Source: Halomonas stenophila (lineage in GTDB: Bacteria; Pseudomonadota; Gammaproteobacteria; Pseudomonadales; Halomonadaceae). Taken from it: a DNA stretch of 64,000 nt. Positions 21,680 to 30,031 of the stretch are shown piece after piece. Both the position numbers and the translations under genes were made by a program. The DNA lies in contig NZ_JACHXR010000010.1 in assembly GCF_014192275.1 (NCBI RefSeq), forward strand, positions 62,001 through 126,000, read 5' to 3'. Below the pieces are notes generated by a model, which was not told the DNA's origin, did no database searches, and was given only the letters and a program-made list of their open reading frames with translations. Position 1 is the stretch's first letter. Each line of letters begins with the position of its first letter.

Positions 21680-22843
21680 ATGCCGGCCAGCGAGATCCGC
21701 GACCGCCAGACCCGCGAGGCCCACAGGGTCACCCTCATCGGCGCGGTCGTGGACTTCGTGGTCGGCATGGCCAAGTTCATCGCCGGCCTGCTGGTGGGCT
21801 CGGCGGCCCTGGTGGCCGACGGCATCCACTCCTTCTCCGACATCGTCACCGACGTCTTCGTGATCGCGGCGACCCATTTCGGCCGCCAGGCGCCCGACAG
21901 CGACCATCCCTACGGCCACGGCCGTATCGAGACCCTGGCCACCCTCTGGCTGGGCAGCGTGCTGATCTTCGTCGCCGGCGGCATCGCCTGGGCCAGCCTG
22001 AGCCGCCTGCTGGACGGCGAATCGGCCCCCGCGCCCGGCGGCTGGGCCATCGCCATCGCCCTGGCCGCCCTGCTCGGCAAGGAATGGATCTACCGCTACA
22101 CGATGCGCGTCGCGCGGCGCATCGGCTCCCGCCTGCTCGAGGCCAATGCCTGGCATTCGCGTTCCGATGCCCTCTCCACCCTGGTGGTCCTGGTCGGCCT
22201 GCTGGCGGCCCAGGCCGGCATCGGCTGGATGGATGCCGTGGCGGCCATCGTGGTGGGCGTCATGGTCGGCCAGGTGGGCGGAAAGCTGCTCTGGGATTCC
22301 AGCCAGGAACTGATCGACACGGCGCTGCCCCTCGCGGACCGGACGGCGCTGCAGACCACCGCCGAGTCGGCCCCCGGCGTCAGGGGCGTCCACGACCTGC
22401 GGACCCGCAAGCTCGGCAGCGACGTGCTCCTCGACCTGCATATCGTGGTGCCGCCCCGGGTCACGGTCTCGGAGGCCCACGAGATCGGCAACGAGGTCAC
22501 CCGGCGGCTTCGCGAGGGATTTCCGAGCCTCTCCGACGTGACCTTCCACATCGATCCCGAGGATGATGCCGGGGAGACCGCGCACAGCCTGAGACCCGGC
22601 CTGCCACTGCGCGACGACGTGGAACGGCGGCTGGATGCCGCCTGGCACGACCTGGCCATCTGGCGGCAGCGGGTCGACCTGGATCTGCATTACCTGGACG
22701 ACCGTATCGACGTCTCGCTCTACGTCGACCGCCTGCCGGGGAATACCAGCCTCGACCAGGCCGCCGACATGCTGCGTCACCGCGCCGGCAACCTCCCCTG
22801 GGTGGGTCGACTGCGCCTGTGGCAGGGGCCCGGTCGCGGCTGA
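21680..22843 (+). CDS. Cation diffusion facilitator family transporter
   Basis: A 387-aa inner-membrane proton/metal antiporter of the CDF family (Zn, Fe, Co or Mn export). The transport motifs are VADGIHSFSDIVTDVFV and DSDHPYGHGRIETLATL in the first helices, and LEANAWHSRSDALSTLVVL in helix V. The cytoplasmic C-terminal domain (GVRGVHDLRTRKLGSDVLLD) is extended by about 90 residues compared with FieF. I chose the ATG at 21680, because the upstream in-frame extension overlaps the acyltransferase gene. The metal cannot be predicted safely. Confidence 0.9.
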   Translation: MPASEIRDRQTREAHRVTLIGAVVDFVVGMAKFIAGLLVGSAALVADGIHSFSDIVTDVFVIAATHFGRQAPDSDHPYGHGRIETLATLWLGSVLIFVAGGIAWASLSRLLDGESAPAPGGWAIAIALAALLGKEWIYRYTMRVARRIGSRLLEANAWHSRSDALSTLVVLVGLLAAQAGIGWMDAVAAIVVGVMVGQVGGKLLWDSSQELIDTALPLADRTALQTTAESAPGVRGVHDLRTRKLGSDVLLDLHIVVPPRVTVSEAHEIGNEVTRRLREGFPSLSDVTFHIDPEDDAGETAHSLRPGLPLRDDVERRLDAAWHDLAIWRQRVDLDLHYLDDRIDVSLYVDRLPGNTSLDQAADMLRHRAGNLPWVGRLRLWQGPGRG

Positions 22844-22918
22844 GCCAAGATCACACGCTCGCATTAGCGCTTCCTGCACCCTATGATTGAGTAAAAGCTC
22901 ATCAATCGGCGAGACCGC

Positions 22919-23635
22919 ATGGCCGACCGCTCGACTCATGCTCCTGCATCGCCCGGGCGCCGCCGTTTTCTGACGATGATGGGCAGCCTGGCGTCCGCCG
23001 GCGTCCTGGGCCTGCGACCTGACCGGGCCGAGGCACGCCTCGATGCGACGCGGTTGCGTCGCAGCATGGCAGACGCCTACGGCCAGCCGGGGCTCGATGT
23101 GCTCGACGAGTGGTTCGCCCTGCTCGATCGCCTGGCCGGCGCCGACCTCGACCGCCAGCTGCGCGAGGTCAACAGCTTCTTCAACCGTCGCGTGCGCTGG
23201 CTGGACGACAGCCTCATCTGGGACCGGGAAGACTACTGGGCCACGCCCCTGGAAACCCTGGGCCGCGGCGAGGGGGACTGCGAGGACTACTCCATCGCCA
23301 AGTACATCACCCTGCAGCAGCTCGGCATACCCACCGACCGGCTGCGAATGATCTATGTCCGGGCCCGGATCGGACGCAGCCAGATCACCCAGGCCCATAT
23401 GGTGCTGGGCTATTACGAGACGCCGGACGCCGAACCGTTGATCCTGGACAACCTCGTGCCCTCCATCACGCCCGCCAGGGATCGCACCGATCTGGATCCC
23501 CTTTTCAGCTTCAACAGCGGCGGCTTGTGGGCCGGTAGTTCGAGTCGTTCCAGGGCCAACCCCGTCGCCAGACTCTCGCGCTGGCGGCGCGTCCTCGACC
23601 GAATGCGACGACAGGGATTCATCCAGGGGAGATAA
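22919..23635 (+). CDS. lapG: LapG-type periplasmic cysteine protease (adhesin release)
   Basis: A 238-aa bacterial transglutaminase-like cysteine proteinase. In Pseudomonas LapG cleaves LapA after a double alanine and releases the adhesin from the surface. The catalytic triad is visible: Cys in GEGDCEDYSIAKY, His in TQAHMVLGYY and Asp in LILDNLVPS. The N-terminus RRRFLTMMGSLASAGVLGL looks like a twin-arginine signal with an Ala-x-Ala-like cut nearby. lapD starts four bases after the stop, so the protease and its receptor are coupled. The presumed substrate is the TAAG-containing adhesin encoded at 26062-29247. Confidence 0.92.
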   Translation: MADRSTHAPASPGRRRFLTMMGSLASAGVLGLRPDRAEARLDATRLRRSMADAYGQPGLDVLDEWFALLDRLAGADLDRQLREVNSFFNRRVRWLDDSLIWDREDYWATPLETLGRGEGDCEDYSIAKYITLQQLGIPTDRLRMIYVRARIGRSQITQAHMVLGYYETPDAEPLILDNLVPSITPARDRTDLDPLFSFNSGGLWAGSSSRSRANPVARLSRWRRVLDRMRRQGFIQGR

Positions 23636-23639
23636 TGTG

Positions 23640-25556
23640 ATGTCGCTCATCAAGCAACTGTGGCTGATCATCGTGGGACTGCTGTTGCTGGCCTTCGGCG
23701 GCAGCCTGTTCATCGGCGTGACCTCGAGCCGCGCCTATATCGAGCAGGAGGTCCGCATCAAGAATGCCGACAACGCCAACGCCCTGGCGCTGACCATGAG
23801 CCAGATGCCCAAGGACGCCGTCACCCTGGCGCTGCTGGTCTCGGCCCAGTTCGACACGGGCTACTATCGGCGGATCGAGCTGCGTGACCTCGACGGCGCG
23901 GTCATCGAGCAGCGCCAGGCCGATGCGGCCATCGAGGACGTGCCGGCCTGGTTCACCGAGCTGATCGATTTCGATGTGCCCGCCGGGACGGCCGTGGTGC
24001 AGGATGGTTGGCAACAGTTCGCCACCCTGAGCGTGGAGAGCCAGCACAGCTACGCCTATCGTTCTCTCTGGCAGAGCACCCTGGAGCTGGCGGGGTGGTT
24101 CCTGCTCGCCGGCGGCCTGAGCCTGCTGCTCGGCTGGTGGCTGGTGCGCTCGATCCGCCAGCCGCTGCACCGGGTCGTGGAACAGGCCCGCAACATCGGC
24201 ATGCGCCGCTTCACGACCTCGCAGGTGCCCCGGACCCACGAGCTGCGCGAGGTGGTCGTGGCCATGAACCAGCTCGCCGACACCGTGGGCGAGATGCTCG
24301 GCACCGAGAGCCAGAAGCTCGATGTCCTGCGCCGCCGCCTCCAGCACGACGCGGTGACGGGGGCGCTGAATCGCGAGGCCTTCCTCAGCCAATTGCAGAT
24401 CCACCTGGAGAGCCACGACTTTCGTGCCAGTGGCACCCTGGTGCTGGTGCGCGTCAGCCGACTGACGCAGATCAACGAGCAGCTCGGCCATGCCGCTACC
24501 GATGCCCTGCTCAAGGCCTTGACCGAGTCCCTGGAGCAAGTGGCCCAGGTGCATGGCAGTGGCCTGGCCGGCCGCCTCAACGGCAGCGACTTCGCCCTGC
24601 TGCTGCCCGGCCTGGATGACGCGGAATACGTCCATCAGGAACTGGTCAAGCGTCTCAAGCCCCTGATCCGCGACAAGGACGCCATGATCGGCCTGCCCGC
24701 CGCCATCAGCCGGTACTGCCAGGGCGACAGGCGCAGCAGCTTGCTGGCCGGCCTGGACGGCGCCCTGTCCAGCGCCGAGGGCCGCGGCCAGCACAGCATC
24801 ACCATCATCGAGGAGGGCAAGCAGCGGAGCCTGTTCCCCAACCATGCCCAGTGGCGTAGTGCCCTGCAGCAGGCCATGCAGGAAGGCGTCTACCTGGCGC
24901 ACTTCCCGGTGCTGGACAGGGACGGCAAGCTCCTGCACTACGAATGCCCCTCGCGCCTGCGGCTCGGCCAGCAGTGGCAGGCCGGCGGGGTCTTCATGCC
25001 CTGGGTGAGGCGCCTGGGCCTCGAGACGGAACTGGACCTGGCGGTGGTGGAGGCGGCCCTGCAGGACATCGATCAGCGCGACCAGGCGGTGGGCATCAAC
25101 CTGTCGGCCGCCACAATTCGCGATGCGCGCTTCGTCCTCGAGCTACGCTCACGGCTGCACGCCCGACCCAGCGCCGCCGCCAGGCTGTGGATGGAGCTGC
25201 CGGAGACCCTGGCCATCCAGGACCTGCCGAGCTTCCGGACCCTCTGCCGAGAGCTGCTCCCATTGGGCTGCAAGCTGGGACTCGAGCACGTCGGCGCCGA
25301 ATTCACCCATATCGCCGACCTTCAGGACCTGGGCCTGACCTACCTGAAGATCGACAGCAGCCTGGTCGGCGGGGTGACGGACAGCCACGAGCAACAGACC
25401 ATCCTGCGCGGCATGGCCACGCTGTGCCATTCGCTGGGGATCCTGGCCATCGCCGAGGGCGTCACCAGCCACGCCGAGGCCATGACGCTCTTCGAGCTGG
25501 GGCTCGATGGCGTCACCGGCCCCGGGATACGTCAGCACGACAAGTCATCCCTATGA
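23640..25556 (+). CDS. lapD: LapD-type c-di-GMP receptor with degenerate GGDEF and EAL domains
   Basis: A 638-aa inner-membrane receptor. An N-terminal helix (LWLIIVGLLLLAFGGSLFIG) and a second helix near residue 145-165 (LAGWFLLAGGLSLLLGWWLV) flank a periplasmic LapG-binding domain. A HAMP domain, a GGDEF-like domain and an EAL-like domain follow. Both signature motifs are lost: NGSDF replaces GGDEF and YECPSRL replaces the EAL block. This fits a sensor that binds c-di-GMP rather than making or breaking it. When c-di-GMP is bound, LapD holds LapG and spares the adhesin. Start chosen at the ATG at 23640; GTG at 23637 is equivalent. Confidence 0.93.
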   Translation: MSLIKQLWLIIVGLLLLAFGGSLFIGVTSSRAYIEQEVRIKNADNANALALTMSQMPKDAVTLALLVSAQFDTGYYRRIELRDLDGAVIEQRQADAAIEDVPAWFTELIDFDVPAGTAVVQDGWQQFATLSVESQHSYAYRSLWQSTLELAGWFLLAGGLSLLLGWWLVRSIRQPLHRVVEQARNIGMRRFTTSQVPRTHELREVVVAMNQLADTVGEMLGTESQKLDVLRRRLQHDAVTGALNREAFLSQLQIHLESHDFRASGTLVLVRVSRLTQINEQLGHAATDALLKALTESLEQVAQVHGSGLAGRLNGSDFALLLPGLDDAEYVHQELVKRLKPLIRDKDAMIGLPAAISRYCQGDRRSSLLAGLDGALSSAEGRGQHSITIIEEGKQRSLFPNHAQWRSALQQAMQEGVYLAHFPVLDRDGKLLHYECPSRLRLGQQWQAGGVFMPWVRRLGLETELDLAVVEAALQDIDQRDQAVGINLSAATIRDARFVLELRSRLHARPSAAARLWMELPETLAIQDLPSFRTLCRELLPLGCKLGLEHVGAEFTHIADLQDLGLTYLKIDSSLVGGVTDSHEQQTILRGMATLCHSLGILAIAEGVTSHAEAMTLFELGLDGVTGPGIRQHDKSSL

Positions 25557-25618
25557 TCCAGCGGGCAGGCCGCCTGCCCGAGGGGCCGGCGGTACCCGCA
25601 CCTGACAAAAGCAAGCGG

Positions 25619-25957
25619 TCAGATGACATCGTCCTCGCCCGCCGCGGGGGACACCAGCTGCAGGCCATTCAAGCGGCGACGCAGCGCCTGACGCGCCATC
25701 ACCTTCTCCTGGGCGGCCTCGGGCAGTTCGGTGAACCGGATCACCCCCTTGTCCATGAGCAGATCGATCACGTCTTCCAGCACGCGCACGAAGGCCAGAT
25801 CCGACGCCTGGAAGCGGGCCGATTCCCTGCCGACCTCTCCCTCCATGAGAAACGCCAGTAGCTCGGGCGAATCCGCCGGGAGGTACTCGCTACACTCCGA
25901 CGTGGGCTCGCGACTGACGAGCCGTATCCGCCCCTGGTCGTCGCGCTCGATGTACAT
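25619..25957 (-). CDS. Conserved hypothetical, adhesin-cluster associated
   Basis: A 112-aa protein starting MYIERDDQGRIRLVSREP. Comparable small proteins occur in pseudomonads, sometimes mislabelled as tryptophan synthase beta-like. It has an N-terminal beta-hairpin-like part and a helical part (SDLAFVRVLEDVIDLLMDKG, then VIRFTELPEAAQEKVMARQA). There is no signal or membrane segment. I chose the ATG at 25957 because GGGGAG lies about six bases upstream. It sits downstream of the adhesin gene on the same strand and may be expressed with it. Function unknown. Confidence 0.75.
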   Translation of the reverse strand: MYIERDDQGRIRLVSREPTSECSEYLPADSPELLAFLMEGEVGRESARFQASDLAFVRVLEDVIDLLMDKGVIRFTELPEAAQEKVMARQALRRRLNGLQLVSPAAGEDDVI

Positions 25958-26061
25958 GGGCCGCTCCCCGACTTGGACTGGTGTGAGCATCATAGGCAGC
26001 CTCGCCCCCGACGCACAAGACAGCGCCCGACCCGGTGGGACGCAGCGGATGCGGCTCTGGT

Positions 26062-29000
26062 TCACTCGATATCGAGCTGGCCACTGTCGATCAGGGACTG
26101 AATGAAGGCGGAGGAATCGGCGCCCTCCATGCTGACGCCATTCAAGGCGATGACCTGGTCCGACTCCGCCGAACTGAAGCCGTCACTGAAGGCGCCACTG
26201 GTACTGACGTGCAGCAGCGTGTTGCCTTGACCATCGTCGATGGCATGGAGGTAGTTGGCGAAGTCCGAGCCGGCATCGCTGTCCTGCAACAGGTCACTCA
26301 GCAGGAGCGCATCGCCCTCGTCGGCTTCGTTCAGGTTGAAGTCGGCGACGAGATCGGAAGCGGGCGTCCCCGGCACGCCTTGATCGCCCCCGTCGCCGAA
26401 CTGCCAGGCGAAGGTATCGGCACCCAGGCCACCGGCCAGGACATCGTCGCCTTGTCCGCCCATCAGGGTATCGTCACCCTCGAGACCGAACAGGCTGTCA
26501 TCCTCGCCGGTGCCCGACAGCCTATTGTCCTGACTGTCACCCACGATGCTCTCCGAATCGGGGTAAAGGGTGATAGCGACCCGACCATCGAGGTTGTCAC
26601 CATCCGCATCCTCTCCGGTGACCGGCAGCTCGAAGCTCACGGGAGAAAGGCTCGGCTCCACACCATAGCTGAAGCCTCCCAGCTTGAGGCTGGTGGTAGC
26701 GCCATCGGCCAGTTCGGCCCCCTCGATCTCGACGGCATTGAAGGCCTCGGGATCCAGGCTGCCATCGACGCTGACGATCGCGAAGCTCCAGCCATCCTGG
26801 AGCCCCTCGACCCGCACCGAGCCGTCGGCGCGGGCGGTGACATGACCCGACTGTTCGATGCCGGTCTCGTCGTAGATCCTGACCTCGCCGGCGGCGAGGG
26901 ACAGCTGACCCTCGCCGCCGGGGCCGGAGACCAGGGACTGCGTCTGGTCCGTGGCAGCATTCTCCAGCCCCATGGAATAGATCCGCAGGTAGAAGCTCGC
27001 TTCCTTGCCACCGGAGACGACGATACTCTGCGAAAAGGCCAGGGTCTGCTGATACCCATCGAAGCTGTACGACTCGGCATTCCGGGTGTCATCGACCGAG
27101 AGATTGTTGACCAGGTCAAAGCGCACGATCTCGCCGCTGGAAATCTCGGCCCCCTGGCCAACCCCCAGGGTCGCGTTGGTAGTGTTGACGGTACCCTGGT
27201 CCGTATCGTCCAGGGGAAGGATCTCCGAGGACACCAGGACATCATCCGTGCCATCCGGATCCGGCGCCTGCTTGGTGCCGATATTCAGCCCCTTGAAGGC
27301 GACATTGCCACCCCCGATACCATCCAGCTCGGTCACCGTGGTGAGCTTGCCGTCCGTCATGAAGGAGCCCGAGAAGACCGTGTAGGCGACATTGCCCTCG
27401 GTATCGATCGTCGCCTCGAAGCCGATGTCACCACTCTCGGTGACGGCCTGGATGCCGTGGTGGGTGTCGTCCGTGTACTGGAGATAAAGCGCCTCGTTAT
27501 GGAGGTAGAGCTGATCTCCCTCGACGCCGAGGAAGGCCTGCTTGCCATCCACCAGCGCCAGGTCGAAGACGATATCGCCGAGCCCATCCGTGCCCGGCAG
27601 GAAGTTCAGTGACTGCGTCACAGGCTGCTGTGTCGCTTCCGCCGCATCGACCGCCAGCAGGACATGGGCGGCCTGGGGGAAGAAGGCTTTGGGGCCGTCG
27701 TCATCGAACAGGAGGTTGCCGCCCAGATCCATCGTCTCGCTGTCGCTGGCCGTGTCACCCTCGCCGTCGGTGATGATCACCGTGCCCACCAGGTTCACCA
27801 GCCCCGTGTCCAGCCCTTGCCGGTCACTGGCGTAGTCGCCGGTATCGGCGGTGTCGTGGTCGAGCGCCGCCCTCTGAGTCAGGGTCACGCTGCCGCTGGC
27901 ATCCACCGCCAGGGTGAAGACGGTGTTGACGTCGGCCACCGCAGCGGCGCTCGCGGCCGTGGCGCCGATGACCTCGCCGCCGACCAGGTAGAGATAGACG
28001 GGATCGCCACCACTGGTCAGGCCCGAGTCGCTGCCGTCGGCCGCCGCCAGTTCGAGCGCATAGCTCCAGTTGGTGGTGCCGGCTCCGTCGGCGCCATAGG
28101 CACTGCTGCCCACCGTGAAGGCAGCGGCAAAGCTGGCCGTGGCGGTGTCGGTGAGCTCGGCGTCCTGGGTGTTGAGGGTCACGCCGTCGCCATCGGACAC
28201 GCTGGCCGTGATGCTCGGGCCGTCGTCGTTGATGCTGAGGGTCAGGGTCGCCTCCGGCGAGACATCGCCGTCGTCGTCGGTGACCCGCACCGCGAACGGC
28301 TCCTGCACCCGGTCGGCGTCGCCCGTCAGGCCGGTACCGGCATGGTCCAGGGTGTTGGCGTCGAGGCTGTAGCGCCAGCCGCCGTCTGTGTCGACCGTCA
28401 GGGTGCCATGGGCGCCCTGCACGGTGGTGCCGTCGGCGGTGATGGCGATCCAGGCGCCGTTGGCGTCCTGCACCTCGATCAGCGCCAGTTGATCGTCGCC
28501 GGTGTCGATCTGCAGGCGGCCGCTGGTGGTCGTAGTGCCGCCGCCGCTGCCCTCGGGCAGCGCGGACTCCCAGACCACGTCGCCGTCGCCACCGGGGTCG
28601 GGCGTGGCCACCGTCGGCACATCATCGGGATCTTCCGTCGCCACGCCGTCGCCATCGAGATCCTCGGGGCCCACCACCGGCACATCATCGGGATCTTCCG
28701 TCGCCACGCCGTCGCCATCGAGATCCTCGGCGCCCACCACCGGCACATCATCGGAGTCTTCCACCGCCACGGCCCCGCCCTCGAGCGGGACCTCGTCGGG
28801 TCCCTCCAGCGCCGTGGCAGCGAAGTCGAAGGTCAGCGGATCGACGCTCTCGCTGATTCGCGCCAGGCGCACGAAACCGTGCCCCCCATCACTGCCACCG
28901 CCGGCCCCGGCCCCGGCCGCGGTCGCGTCCAGATCCTCGAGCAGGTCCCCCCGGCCCTCGCCGATGGCCGTCAGCAGGGCCTCGAGGTCCGCATCCTGGG

Positions 29001-29247
29001 CGCTGGCATCCGCCGCCTCGACAGCCGCATCGGGGGCGAGCTCGGGCGTCATGACGACCTCCCGGCCTTCGCCGATCGTCGTCGGCTCGAGAGGGTCGCC
29101 GAAGTCGAGTATCACCCGGCCATTGTCCGAGGTGACGAGGGTCTCACCCTCCTGCAGGCTGTCGCCGACGCGGAGTTCACGCAGCTGGCCGTCGGCGTCA
29201 CGTGCCCAGGCCTGACCGGTGATGGAAAGAACGGTGGCGATGGTCAT
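26062..29247 (-). CDS. Small LapA-like RTX adhesin with retention module
   Basis: A 1061-aa type I secreted adhesin. Residues 1-106 form the N-terminal retention module, which would plug the outer-membrane channel. TAAG at 109-112, in a DATAAGAGAGGG linker, is the expected LapG cut site. An acidic repeat region (about 165-220), VCBS/cadherin-like domains and an RTX calcium-binding segment (GLEGDDTLMGGQGDDVLAGG) follow, with a C-terminal secretion region. It starts at the ATG at 29247 with AAGGGAG upstream. Compared with Pseudomonas LapA (thousands of residues) it is very short, with few extender repeats. Its exporter lies just upstream in the same direction. Confidence 0.88.
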   Translation of the reverse strand: MTIATVLSITGQAWARDADGQLRELRVGDSLQEGETLVTSDNGRVILDFGDPLEPTTIGEGREVVMTPELAPDAAVEAADASAQDADLEALLTAIGEGRGDLLEDLDATAAGAGAGGGSDGGHGFVRLARISESVDPLTFDFAATALEGPDEVPLEGGAVAVEDSDDVPVVGAEDLDGDGVATEDPDDVPVVGPEDLDGDGVATEDPDDVPTVATPDPGGDGDVVWESALPEGSGGGTTTTSGRLQIDTGDDQLALIEVQDANGAWIAITADGTTVQGAHGTLTVDTDGGWRYSLDANTLDHAGTGLTGDADRVQEPFAVRVTDDDGDVSPEATLTLSINDDGPSITASVSDGDGVTLNTQDAELTDTATASFAAAFTVGSSAYGADGAGTTNWSYALELAAADGSDSGLTSGGDPVYLYLVGGEVIGATAASAAAVADVNTVFTLAVDASGSVTLTQRAALDHDTADTGDYASDRQGLDTGLVNLVGTVIITDGEGDTASDSETMDLGGNLLFDDDGPKAFFPQAAHVLLAVDAAEATQQPVTQSLNFLPGTDGLGDIVFDLALVDGKQAFLGVEGDQLYLHNEALYLQYTDDTHHGIQAVTESGDIGFEATIDTEGNVAYTVFSGSFMTDGKLTTVTELDGIGGGNVAFKGLNIGTKQAPDPDGTDDVLVSSEILPLDDTDQGTVNTTNATLGVGQGAEISSGEIVRFDLVNNLSVDDTRNAESYSFDGYQQTLAFSQSIVVSGGKEASFYLRIYSMGLENAATDQTQSLVSGPGGEGQLSLAAGEVRIYDETGIEQSGHVTARADGSVRVEGLQDGWSFAIVSVDGSLDPEAFNAVEIEGAELADGATTSLKLGGFSYGVEPSLSPVSFELPVTGEDADGDNLDGRVAITLYPDSESIVGDSQDNRLSGTGEDDSLFGLEGDDTLMGGQGDDVLAGGLGADTFAWQFGDGGDQGVPGTPASDLVADFNLNEADEGDALLLSDLLQDSDAGSDFANYLHAIDDGQGNTLLHVSTSGAFSDGFSSAESDQVIALNGVSMEGADSSAFIQSLIDSGQLDIE
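28620..28750 (-). repeat. 63-bp tandem repeats in the adhesin gene
   Basis: About two full units and part of a third, with a 63-bp (21-codon) period, encode acidic blocks of the type DDVPVVGPEDLDGDGVATEDP. The two central units are nearly identical at the DNA level, so copy number could vary by slippage or recombination. Confidence 0.8.
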
Positions 29248-29416
29248 GGCATGCTCCCTTGATAGACACCAGCCGAGACACGAGGCGGTACTACTCGGCC
29301 CTCATACCTTCAAGTTAGGGGGTGGAGCCATGCATCGGTATTGGACCGATGGACAGGGTGACAAGGGGTAACAGGGGCAAGCCGTCACCCGGCCGAGTCG
29401 CGACAGGGGGCGGCGA

Positions 29417-30031
29417 TCACAGCGCATTCTGTTCCTGGCGGGAGAGCTTGAGGATCAGCTGCATGCGGTCGCGCACGCCGAGCTTGCGAAACACGGCCCC
29501 CAGGTGTGCCTTGACCGTTCGCTCGGTGATGGCCAGGCGCCTGGCCACGGCCTTGTTGCTCAGCCCCTCGGCCACGGCCAGTGCCACCGCCCGCTCGCGT
29601 TCGGTCAGGCACGCCAGGGTCTCCTCCTGCAACATGGCCTCGCCTCCCAGGGTGCGGAAGGCACCGCCCACCACCCGGGCGAGCAGTTCCGGCCAGACCC
29701 AGATGCCCTGGTGGGTCACCACCGTCTCCACCTGGCGCAACAGCTCGGGCGGCGAGAGGGCATGGGCATAGCCCCGGGCGCCGGCCCCCAGCGCCTGGAA
29801 GGCCTCGAGGGAATTCGGCGCATGGCTCAGCACACAGAGGATGGCACCACGTTGACTGAGGGTGGCGACGAGTCTCGGCCAGGCCTCCAGGTCGCTCATC
29901 ACCCAGACCCGGTCTCCGGTACCGGCCTGAGCCCGCGCCTGGCCGGGCCCGACCAGTCGGGCCTCGGCGAAGGCCTCGCGCCAACGAGGCATCTCGTCGC
30001 CTCCCCGGCACACGAACAGCTGCGCCATCAT
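29417..30031 (-). CDS. LuxR-type response-regulator-like transcription factor
   Basis: A 204-aa protein. Residues about 1-125 resemble a receiver domain but lack a clear acidic pocket and phospho-aspartate (SDLEAWPRLVATLSQRGAIL), so phosphorylation is doubtful. The C-terminal LuxR HTH (LTERERAVALAVAEGLSNKA, then VARRLAITERTVKAHLGAVF) is intact. It resembles CsgD/VpsT-like regulators of surface adhesion in layout. Its ATG overlaps the stop of the HlyD adaptor gene, and the adhesin gene follows 170 bases later, so it probably controls adhesin expression. Confidence 0.85.
   Translation of the reverse strand: MMAQLFVCRGGDEMPRWREAFAEARLVGPGQARAQAGTGDRVWVMSDLEAWPRLVATLSQRGAILCVLSHAPNSLEAFQALGAGARGYAHALSPPELLRQVETVVTHQGIWVWPELLARVVGGAFRTLGGEAMLQEETLACLTERERAVALAVAEGLSNKAVARRLAITERTVKAHLGAVFRKLGVRDRMQLILKLSRQEQNAL

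Noticed and set aside
25562-25580. Hairpin CGGGCAGG-CCG-CCTGCCCG as a lapD terminator
   Set aside because: A good stem between convergent genes, but no T-run follows on either strand, so a terminator call is not supported.
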